This document shows, one piece after another, positions 6,382 to 11,668 of a stretch of 11,668 nt of DNA. The notes beneath the pieces are model-generated. The model was not told the origin of the DNA. It saw nothing but the letters and a program-made list of their open reading frames with translations, and searched no databases. The first letter of the stretch is position 1. Each line of letters begins with the position of its first letter. The stretch spans positions 1-11,668 of the forward strand of contig JAICTR010000040.1 of the NCBI GenBank assembly GCA_025936275.1, read 5' to 3'. Source of the stretch: Burkholderiales bacterium. GTDB taxonomy: Bacteria; Pseudomonadota; Gammaproteobacteria; Burkholderiales; Usitatibacteraceae. The translations under genes were made by a program, and so were the position numbers.

Positions 6382-7278
6382 ATGAAGCTCGTCACCTACT
6401 CCCCGCTTCCCTCCGGCGATCCGCGCCCCGGCCTCGTGGTCGGCGACAAGCGCATCGTCGACATCCCCGCGGCGCTCGGCGCCGATGCCGACACCGCGAC
6501 GATGCTCGGCATCATCCGCGCCGGCGACACGATGCTCGCGCGCCTGCGCCAGCTCGAGAAGGCGCCGCCCGCCGCGACCCTCGCCATCGGCGACGTGAAG
6601 CTGCACGCGCCGATCCCGCGCCCGGCGAAGAACGTCTTCTGCGTCGGCTGGAACTACCTCGAGCACTTCGAGGAGGGCGCGAAGAAGCTGCAGGACAACC
6701 GCGAGCTGCCGCGCTGGCCGGTGTTCTTCAGCAAGGCGCCGACCGCGGTCACGGGCCCATACGACACGATTCCGTTCGACGCGAAGATCTCCACCTCGAT
6801 GGACTGGGAAGTGGAGCTCGGCATGATCCTCGGCAAGACCGGCAAGGACATCGCCGAGGGCGACGCGATGCGCCACGTGTTCGGCTACACGGTGATCAAC
6901 GACGTCTCGTGGCGCGACCTGCAGCGGCGCCACGGCGGCCAGTGGCACAAGGGGAAGAGCCTCGACGGCACCTGCCCCATGGGCCCGTGGATCGTCACCG
7001 CCGACTCGATCGATCCCACCAACCTGCGCGTCACCTGCCGCGTGAACGGCGTGACCAAGCAGGACTCGAACACCAAGTTCCTCTACTTCAAGCTGCCGCG
7101 CCTGATCGTCGACCTCTCGATGGGACAGACACTGGAAGCGGGCGACGTGATCTCCACGGGGACCCCCGAGGGCGTGGGCTTCGCGCGCACGCCGCCGGAA
7201 TTCATGAAGCCCGGCGACCTCCTCGAAACCGAGATCGAGGGCATCGGCACCCTGCGCAATCCCATCGGCAACGCCTGA
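6382..7278 (+). CDS. fumarylacetoacetate hydrolase family protein
   Basis: A 298-residue FAH-fold protein. The family cleaves carbon-carbon bonds in, hydrates or decarboxylates keto-acids using one Mg2+ or Mn2+. Residues 1-75 look like the small N-terminal domain; the catalytic domain begins near PIPRPAKNVFCVGWNYLEH (78-96). The probable metal ligands are Glu143 and Glu145 in MDWEVELGMILGK and Asp174 in VINDVSWRDL; Lys192 in GKSLDGTCPMGPW and the block STGTPEGVGFAR (258-269) complete the usual active site. ATG 6382 has AGAGGA at 6372-6377 and lies 22 bases after the hydrolase stop, so it is probably the last gene of the valine-type operon. No step of the standard valine pathway needs such an enzyme, so its role there is unclear. 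Acylpyruvate hydrolase, ketopentenoate-type hydratase or oxaloacetate decarboxylase activities are all possible; I do not choose. Confidence 0.9.
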   Translation: MKLVTYSPLPSGDPRPGLVVGDKRIVDIPAALGADADTATMLGIIRAGDTMLARLRQLEKAPPAATLAIGDVKLHAPIPRPAKNVFCVGWNYLEHFEEGAKKLQDNRELPRWPVFFSKAPTAVTGPYDTIPFDAKISTSMDWEVELGMILGKTGKDIAEGDAMRHVFGYTVINDVSWRDLQRRHGGQWHKGKSLDGTCPMGPWIVTADSIDPTNLRVTCRVNGVTKQDSNTKFLYFKLPRLIVDLSMGQTLEAGDVISTGTPEGVGFARTPPEFMKPGDLLETEIEGIGTLRNPIGNA

Positions 7279-7294
7279 CGCTGAAAATGGCGTT

Positions 7295-7432
7295 GGAACC
7301 ACGGATGAACACAGATGAACACGGATGAGCGGTGAAGTTTGGCGGCACCTCGCGACATGGCGCCCGACTGCTTTCCGCATGTGATCAATTCGCACGGACC
7401 ATCTGTGTTCATCTGTGTTCATCTGTGGTTCC
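7295..7432. repeat. long inverted repeat with 10-bp periodic arms
   Basis: Arms 7295-7327 and 7400-7432 are reverse complements with 2 mismatches in 33 positions, separated by a 72-base centre. Each arm is itself built on a 10-base period: in the left arm ACGGATGAAC, ACAGATGAAC, ACGGATGAGC (7301-7330), and in the right arm ATCTGTGTTC twice followed by ATCTGTGGTT (7401-7430). The element lies 16 bases after the FAH-family gene and ends 56 bases before the GGDEF gene. This GATGAACACAGATGAAC type of repeat is one I recall as widely scattered in environmental proteobacterial genomes, where it creates spurious short proteins containing MNTDEH. The centre (7328-7399) shows no ORF with support and no transposase. 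It may act as a transcriptional barrier between the catabolic operon and the GGDEF gene. Confidence 0.85.
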
Positions 7433-7438
7433 CCCGCC

Positions 7439-7467
7439 TTTCGCTGGGAACGAGCCGCCGGTAGAAT
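7439..7467 (+). promoter_or_regulatory. candidate promoter of the GGDEF gene
   Basis: TAGAAT at 7462-7467 matches the sigma-70 -10 consensus at 5 of 6 and lies 21 bases before the GGDEF start codon. The -35 region about 16-17 bases upstream (around 7439-7445, TTTCGCT) is only a weak match. The site falls just beyond the right arm of the inverted repeat, which argues that the gene has its own promoter. Position and consensus are the only support. Confidence 0.4.
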
Positions 7468-7488
7468 CGCCGCGAGGGGGGAACCCGG

Positions 7489-8460
7489 ATGGTGAGCAAG
7501 GTGAGCCCGGGGACCACGGTCCTCGAACGGATCGCGGTCTATCGCCTGTTCCATCGCGTCGCGCGGCTGCGCACGAGCTACGCGGGCAAATTCGCGCTCG
7601 CGGCCTTCGCCGGCATCTTCGCCCCGGTGGCGATCTTCGCGGTGTGGCTGCTCGTCGCCCGCGCGGACTGGGTGACGATGTATCCGATCCTCGCCGCCCT
7701 CTTCCTCGCGTGCTTCGCGGGATTCCTCTGGATGCTCTGGGCGGTGCGCGAGCTGCTCGAGCCCGTGGAGCTCACCGCCGAAGCGTTGCGTGAATTCATC
7801 GACCGGCGCCGGCTTCCCGACCTGCCAACGGGATTTCCCGACAGCGCCGGCGTGCTGATGGAAGGCACGCAGTACACGCTCTCGCAGCTCCACGAGACCA
7901 TCAACCGCCTCGAGAAGGTCTCGGATACCGACGAGCTCACCGGCCTCTACAACCGCCGCGCCGGCGAGAAGCGCCTCGCCGAGGAAGTCGCGCGCGCCGA
8001 GCGCGACCTGCAATCCTTCCAGGTGGCGTACTTCGACATCGAGGGCTTCAAGGCGGTGAACGACCTGCACGGCCATAGCGCCGGCGATGCGTGCGTCTCG
8101 CACGTGGCGGCGCTGCTGCAGCTCAACACGCGGCGCGGCGACTGGGTGGCGCGCTGGGGCGGCGACGAGTTCATCGTGGGATTGCACCGCAACCGCGCGC
8201 TGAAGAAGGTGGTGGCGCGCCTGGTGAAGGCGATCGAGTCGAGCCCGTGCGAGATCGCGCCCGGGCGCGACTTGACGATCCGCCTCGCGTGCGGGGTCGC
8301 GGAATACCGCTTCGGGGAAGGCTCGGCGGGCCTGCTCGCCGACGCCGACCATGCGATGTACGCGGCCAAGGAGCTGGTGCGCGCAGACCAGCTCTCGCAC
8401 GTCTGCTACCGGAGCGAGCTCGACATGCCCCGGCCGGCGCACGCGCAGCCCGTCGCCTAG
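7489..8460 (+). CDS. membrane-anchored GGDEF diguanylate cyclase
   Basis: A 323-residue inner-membrane protein predicted to make cyclic di-GMP from two GTP. Two hydrophobic helices, about 36-57 and 64-86, form a hairpin with a very short periplasmic turn (RADWVT), so there is no periplasmic sensor domain. Residues about 90-140 (LEPVELTAEALREF onwards) resemble a HAMP linker. The GGDEF domain spans about 148-310: DELTGLYNRR at the front, DIEGFKAVNDLHGHSAGD at 183-200, and an intact GGDEF at 224-228 in ARWGGDEFIVG. An inhibitory-site motif RxxD is present as RRGD at 215-218 with the standard five-residue spacing, so product inhibition is likely. The usual second Asp of DxDxFK is Glu185, a mild change; the first, metal-binding Asp183 is kept. 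ATG 7489 follows GAGGGGGG with a 7-base spacer. Its TAG stop overlaps the stop of the convergent acyl-CoA dehydrogenase. No EAL domain is seen. Confidence 0.93.
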   Translation: MVSKVSPGTTVLERIAVYRLFHRVARLRTSYAGKFALAAFAGIFAPVAIFAVWLLVARADWVTMYPILAALFLACFAGFLWMLWAVRELLEPVELTAEALREFIDRRRLPDLPTGFPDSAGVLMEGTQYTLSQLHETINRLEKVSDTDELTGLYNRRAGEKRLAEEVARAERDLQSFQVAYFDIEGFKAVNDLHGHSAGDACVSHVAALLQLNTRRGDWVARWGGDEFIVGLHRNRALKKVVARLVKAIESSPCEIAPGRDLTIRLACGVAEYRFGEGSAGLLADADHAMYAAKELVRADQLSHVCYRSELDMPRPAHAQPVA

Positions 8461-10253
8461 AGCAGCGCCTCCTCCACCGCGAGCACGCTATCGGCGCCGC
8501 GCATCGCGACCGTCGCGAGCGAGAGCGACTGCGGGAGGATGTGGTCGGCATAGAAGCGCGCGGTGAGGAGCTTGCCGCGCAGGTACGCCGCGTCGCCGCG
8601 GCCCTGCTCGAGGTCCTCGCACGCGATCCGCGCCGCGCGCGCCATCATCCAGCCGCCGCAGACGATGCCCATGAGCTTCAGGTAGTACACCGAGCCGGAG
8701 GCGACCGCGGCGGGGTTGGTGCCGTAGGTCGCGACGATCCACTGCGTCGATTCGCGCAGGCGCGCCACCGCGGCCGTGAGGCGGTCGGCGATCTCGCGCA
8801 GGTGCACGTTCTTCGCCTTCGCGAGCTCGGCCACCTGCGACTCCACCTGCGCCACCAGCGCGAGCGCGGTGCGGCCCGCCTCGCGTCCCACCTTGCGTCC
8901 GACGAGGTCGTTCGCCTGGATGCCGGTGGTGCCCTCGTAGATCGTGGTGATGCGCGAGTCGCGCAGGTGCTGCGCGGCGCCGGTCTCCTCGATGAAGCCC
9001 ATGCCGCCGTGCACCTGGATCCCGAGCGACGCGATCTCCACGCCCGTCTCCGTGCTCCAGCCCTTCACCACCGGCACCAGCAGGTCGACCATCGCCTGGC
9101 AGCGCAGGCGCTCGGTCTCGTCGGTCGCGCGCCGCGCGCGGTCGAGCATCGCCGAGACCCAGTACGCGAGCGCGCGCATCGCCTCGGTGAGCGACTTCAT
9201 GGTGAGGAGCATGCGCTTCACGTCCGGGTGCTGCACGATCGGCGCCGCCTTCGCGCCCGAGGCGCCGACCGGTTTTCCCTGCAGGCACTCGCGCGACCAC
9301 GCGAGCGCGCGCTGGTAGGCACGCTCCGCGATCGCGACACCCTCGAGGCCCACCGAGAGGCGCGCGGCGTTCATCATGATGAACATGTACTCGAGGCCGC
9401 GGTTCGCCTCGCCCATGAGGTAGCCCACCGCGCCTTCCTTCTCGCCGTACATCAGCACCGCCGTGGGGCTCGCGTGGATGCCGAGCTTGTGCTCGATGGA
9501 GGCGCACTTCACGTCGTTCCTCGCGCCGAGGCTGCCGTCTTCCTTCACCAGCACCTTCGGCACCAGGAAGAGCGAGATGCCCTTCACGCCGGCGGGCGCG
9601 CCCTCGATCCGCGCGAGCACCATGTGCACGATGTTCTCGGTGTAGTCGTGCTCGCCGTAGGTGATGAAGATCTTCTGGCCGTGCAGCCGATAGGTGCCGT
9701 CCTTCTGCGGGACCGCCTTGGTGCGCACCAGCGAGAGATCGCTCCCCGCCTGCGGCTCGGTGAGGTTCATGGTGCCGGTCCATTCGCCGGAGACCATCTT
9801 CGGCAGGAAGCGGCGCTTGAGCTCCTCGGAGCCCACCGTGTCCAGGGCTTCGACGGCGCCTTGCGTGAGCATCGGGCAGAGCTTGAACGCGAGGTTCGCC
9901 GCGCCCCACATCTCCTCGATCGGTGTGGCGACGAGATGCGGCAATCCCTGGCCGCCGAACTCGGTGGGCGCAAGCACGTTGCCCCAGCCGGCCTTCACCC
10001 ATTGCCAGTACGCGTCGCGAAAGCCCTGCGGCATCGTCACCTTGCCGTCCTCGAACTTCGCGCCCTCGCGGTCGCCGCTGGCGTTGAGCGGCGAGAGGAC
10101 TTCCGAGGCGAGCTTCGCGGCTTCCTCGAGGATCGCGTCGACGACGTCGTCGGTGACCTCCTCCCATCCCGGCAGGGTGTTCACCTGCTCGAGCCCGACC
10201 ACGCGCTCGAGCACGAACTGCATGTCCTTCAACGGTGCGACGTACTCGGCCAT
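8457..10253 (-). CDS. acyl-CoA dehydrogenase, long form with C-terminal extension (DmdC-like family)
   Basis: A 598-residue FAD-dependent flavoprotein that would introduce a trans-2,3 double bond into an acyl-CoA and hand electrons to ETF. About 200 residues longer than classical acyl-CoA dehydrogenases, it matches the subgroup that carries a short N-terminal helix region (MAEYVAPLKDMQFVLERVVG) and an extra C-terminal helical domain (about 470-598). Core blocks are MNLTEPQAGSDLSLVRTKA at 162-180, IEHKLGIHASPTAVL at 253-267 and IQVHGGMGFIEE at 412-423. The catalytic base is probably Glu440 in TTIYEGTTGIQANDL. Members of this subgroup include 3-methylmercaptopropionyl-CoA dehydrogenase, but most have unknown substrates, so the DMSP-type role is not implied. 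ATG 10253 has GGAGGA with a 7-base spacer. It is the last gene after etfB-etfA, whose products are its natural electron acceptor. It is not an obvious isobutyryl-CoA dehydrogenase, so a part in valine breakdown is unproven. Confidence 0.92.
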   Translation of the reverse strand: MAEYVAPLKDMQFVLERVVGLEQVNTLPGWEEVTDDVVDAILEEAAKLASEVLSPLNASGDREGAKFEDGKVTMPQGFRDAYWQWVKAGWGNVLAPTEFGGQGLPHLVATPIEEMWGAANLAFKLCPMLTQGAVEALDTVGSEELKRRFLPKMVSGEWTGTMNLTEPQAGSDLSLVRTKAVPQKDGTYRLHGQKIFITYGEHDYTENIVHMVLARIEGAPAGVKGISLFLVPKVLVKEDGSLGARNDVKCASIEHKLGIHASPTAVLMYGEKEGAVGYLMGEANRGLEYMFIMMNAARLSVGLEGVAIAERAYQRALAWSRECLQGKPVGASGAKAAPIVQHPDVKRMLLTMKSLTEAMRALAYWVSAMLDRARRATDETERLRCQAMVDLLVPVVKGWSTETGVEIASLGIQVHGGMGFIEETGAAQHLRDSRITTIYEGTTGIQANDLVGRKVGREAGRTALALVAQVESQVAELAKAKNVHLREIADRLTAAVARLRESTQWIVATYGTNPAAVASGSVYYLKLMGIVCGGWMMARAARIACEDLEQGRGDAAYLRGKLLTARFYADHILPQSLSLATVAMRGADSVLAVEEALL

Positions 10254-10260
10254 GGCGGTC

Positions 10261-10266
10261 TCCTCC
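10261..10266 (-). promoter_or_regulatory. strong ribosome binding site touching a hairpin
   Basis: On the minus strand GGAGGA (10266-10261) stands 7 bases before the acyl-CoA dehydrogenase ATG and fixes that start. Its first two bases belong to the distal arm of the 10265-10284 hairpin, so folding of the hairpin could partly compete with ribosome binding. That effect is an inference. Confidence 0.7.
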
Positions 10267-10295
10267 CTCTCCCCTGGGAGAGGGCCGGGATGAGG
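10265..10295. repeat. short hairpin repeat between etfA and acyl-CoA dehydrogenase (REP-like)
   Basis: CCCTCTCCC at 10265-10273 is the exact reverse complement of GGGAGAGGG at 10276-10284, a 9-bp stem around CT (probably opening to a four-base loop). It is followed on the + strand by CCGGGATGAGGG (10285-10296). The combination of a CTCTCCC/GGGAGAG stem and a CCGGG-TGAGGG tail is a form I recall as a common dispersed REP-like unit in proteobacteria, here apparently a single copy. It fills most of the 43-base gap between the etfA stop and the dehydrogenase start. It could act as a processing or attenuation point that sets the ratio of EtfA to dehydrogenase. Confidence 0.65.
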
Positions 10296-10296
10296 G

Positions 10297-11223
10297 TCAA
10301 ATTTTCTGCGTGAGCTCCGGAATGACCTGGAACAGATCGCCGACGAGCCCGTAGTCGGCGACCTGGAAGATCGGCGCCTCGGGATCCTTGTTGATGGCGA
10401 CGATCACCTTGCTGTCCTTCATGCCGGCGAGGTGCTGGATCGCGCCGGAGATGCCGATCGCGATGTAGAGCTCGGGCGCCACGATCTTGCCGGTCTGGCC
10501 CACCTGGTAATCGTTGGGCACGTAGCCCGAATCCACCGCCGCGCGCGAGGCGCCGATCGCGGCGCCCAGCTTGTCGGCGAGCGCTTCGAGCATCTTGAAG
10601 TTTTCCGCGCTGCCGAGTCCCCTGCCGCCGGAGACGACGCGCCGCGCGCCGCCGAGCTCGGGGCGTGCGGACTTCGTGAGCTCGCGCGAGAGCACCTTCG
10701 ATTGCCCCTTGTCGGGACCGGCGGCGATCGACTCGATCGGCGCGTTGCCGGTCGAGGCCGGCGCATCGAAGCCCGTCGCGCGGACGGTCACGACCTTCAC
10801 GGGATCGGCGGACTGCACCGTGGCGAACGCGTTGCCCGCGTAGATCGGCCGCACGAAGGTGTCGGGCGATTCGACCGCGGTGATCTCGGAGATTTGCGCC
10901 ACGTCGAGGAGAGCCGCGATGCGCGGCGCCACGCTCTTGCCGAACGCCGACGCGGGCGCGACGACGTGCGAACAGGATTTCGCGAGGGACGTCACGAGCG
11001 CGGCGTAATTCTCGGGCGAGCCGTCGTCGTAGTGCGCCGCTTCCGCGACGAGAACCTTCGCCACGCCCGCGAGCTTCGCCGCCGCCTCGGCCGCGCCCTT
11101 CGCGTTCGTGCCGGCGATGAGCACGTGCGCCTCGCCGCCCATCTTCACCGCCGCGGCCACCGCGTTCGCGGTGCCGCCCTTCAATCCCGTGCCGTCGTGC
11201 TCGGCGATCACCAATGCCGTCAT
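10297..11223 (-). CDS. etfA: electron transfer flavoprotein subunit alpha
   Basis: A 308-residue subunit of the cytoplasmic heterodimeric electron transfer flavoprotein, which accepts electrons from acyl-CoA dehydrogenases and passes them to ETF-ubiquinone oxidoreductase. The N-terminal domain begins MTALVIAEHDG; residues 198-204 (SGGRGLG) and 229-247 (AVDSGYVPNDYQVGQTGKI) contact FAD in the family. The C-terminal signature LYIAIGISGAIQHLAGMKDS (252-271) followed by VIVAINKDPEAPIF is diagnostic. Length fits the family (about 310). ATG 11223 lies three bases after the etfB stop, with AGGTGA embedded in the end of etfB, so the two subunits are translated in a coupled way as expected for an obligate heterodimer. 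The order etfB-etfA-acyl-CoA dehydrogenase supports a role in fatty or branched-chain acyl oxidation rather than the nitrogen-fixation type (FixAB). Confidence 0.97.
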   Translation of the reverse strand: MTALVIAEHDGTGLKGGTANAVAAAVKMGGEAHVLIAGTNAKGAAEAAAKLAGVAKVLVAEAAHYDDGSPENYAALVTSLAKSCSHVVAPASAFGKSVAPRIAALLDVAQISEITAVESPDTFVRPIYAGNAFATVQSADPVKVVTVRATGFDAPASTGNAPIESIAAGPDKGQSKVLSRELTKSARPELGGARRVVSGGRGLGSAENFKMLEALADKLGAAIGASRAAVDSGYVPNDYQVGQTGKIVAPELYIAIGISGAIQHLAGMKDSKVIVAINKDPEAPIFQVADYGLVGDLFQVIPELTQKI

Positions 11224-11226
11224 GGT

Positions 11227-11668
11227 TCAGATCACCTGCGCTTCGGTCTTCAGCTTGCCGACCAGCTCGGCGACGTCCTTCACCATCACGCCCGCCTTGC
11301 GCTTGCCGGGCTCGGCGACCTTCAACGTCTTCACGCGCGGGGCCACGTCCACCCCGAGGTCGGCGGGCTTCACCACGTCGAGCGGCTTCTTCTTCGCCTT
11401 CATGATGTTGGGGAGCGTCGCGTAGCGCGGCGTGTTGAGGCGCAGATCCGTGGTGACCACCGCGGGCATCTTCACTTCGACGGTCTCGAGGCCGCCGTCG
11501 ATCTCGCGCGTCACCTTCGCGGAAGAAGCGTCCAGCTCCACCTTGCTCGCGAAGGTCGCCTGCGGCCAATCGAGGAGCGCCGCGAGCATCTGCCCGGTCT
11601 GGTTCGCGTCGTCGTCGATCGCCTGCTTGCCGAGGATCGCGAGGCCCACGCCCTCCTTCTTCGCGAGC
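11227..11668 (-). CDS. etfB: electron transfer flavoprotein subunit beta (partial, 5' end outside window)
   Basis: 146 C-terminal residues are visible, open to the right edge of the window; the full protein is normally about 250 residues, so roughly 100 N-terminal residues and the start are missing. The diagnostic stretch LGKQAIDDDANQTGQMLAAL, which helps bind AMP and contact EtfA, is present, followed by FASKVE and TTDLRLNTPRYATLPNIMKA. The C-terminal tail after KAKKKPLDVVKPADLGVD is typical of the beta subunit. The GTG at 11649 falls inside the conserved domain and is an internal valine, not a start. The stop TGA (11229-11227) is followed after three bases by the etfA ATG. The promoter of this group must lie to the right of the window. 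Confidence 0.96.
   Translation of the reverse strand, partial: LAKKEGVGLAILGKQAIDDDANQTGQMLAALLDWPQATFASKVELDASSAKVTREIDGGLETVEVKMPAVVTTDLRLNTPRYATLPNIMKAKKKPLDVVKPADLGVDVAPRVKTLKVAEPGKRKAGVMVKDVAELVGKLKTEAQVI

Noticed and set aside
7328..7399. Possible small gene or non-coding RNA in the centre of the inverted repeat.
   Set aside because: No ribosome site with a credible frame, no promoter-like sequence and no conserved fold that I can recognise.
6139..8442. A 767-codon open frame on the minus strand opposite HIBCH, the FAH-family gene and the GGDEF gene.
   Set aside because: Composition is antisense-like (His/Arg/Ala-rich), and it crosses the 7295-7432 repeat and three supported genes on the other strand.
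8091..10313. A 740-codon open frame on the + strand opposite the acyl-CoA dehydrogenase.
   Set aside because: It is the antisense shadow of a clearly identified 598-residue enzyme and has no motif of its own.

Overview
The window is high-GC, gene-dense DNA with strong G/C preference at third codon positions, typical Shine-Dalgarno sites and short gaps. The gene content (branched-chain acyl-CoA catabolism, an etfBA-acyl-CoA dehydrogenase group, a multi-heme dehydrogenase cytochrome and a membrane GGDEF protein) suggests an aerobic, acid- and amino-acid-degrading proteobacterium, most likely a betaproteobacterium. The assignment is an inference from protein flavour and repeat types; no rRNA or other taxonomic marker is present.

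Layout. (1) 1-381, + strand: C-terminal end of a c-type cytochrome. (2) 363-453: an almost perfect palindrome in which the cytochrome and the convergent minus-strand pair both end. (3) 452-2793, minus strand: an MmgE/PrpD family protein translationally coupled by an ATGA overlap to a D-2-hydroxyacid dehydrogenase. (4) 2794-2868: a divergent promoter region centred on a self-complementary -10 box. (5) 2869-7278, + strand: mmsA, mmsB, 3-hydroxyisobutyryl-CoA hydrolase and a fumarylacetoacetate-hydrolase-fold protein. (6) 7279-7488: a long inverted repeat and a probable promoter. (7) 7489-8460, + strand: a two-TM GGDEF diguanylate cyclase. (8) 8457-11668, minus strand: etfB (cut by the window edge), etfA and an acyl-CoA dehydrogenase, read in that order.

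How the genes work together. The HIBCH, MmsB and MmsA products catalyse three consecutive steps of valine breakdown: 3-hydroxyisobutyryl-CoA to 3-hydroxyisobutyrate, to methylmalonate semialdehyde, to propionyl-CoA. The early steps (isobutyryl-CoA dehydrogenase, methacrylyl-CoA hydratase) are not clearly present here. EtfAB would carry electrons from acyl-CoA dehydrogenases, including the one encoded beside it, towards ETF-ubiquinone oxidoreductase. The PrpD/hydroxyacid dehydrogenase pair and the FAH-fold protein have no assignable substrate from sequence alone.

I see no defence system, prophage, transposase, CRISPR array, tRNA or rRNA, and no convincing undescribed system. The most distinctive non-coding feature is that four of the larger intergenic gaps each hold a different palindromic repeat; they look like dispersed REP-like elements placed exactly at gene ends. 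No gene-free stretch exceeds 300 bases; the longest is 7279-7488.
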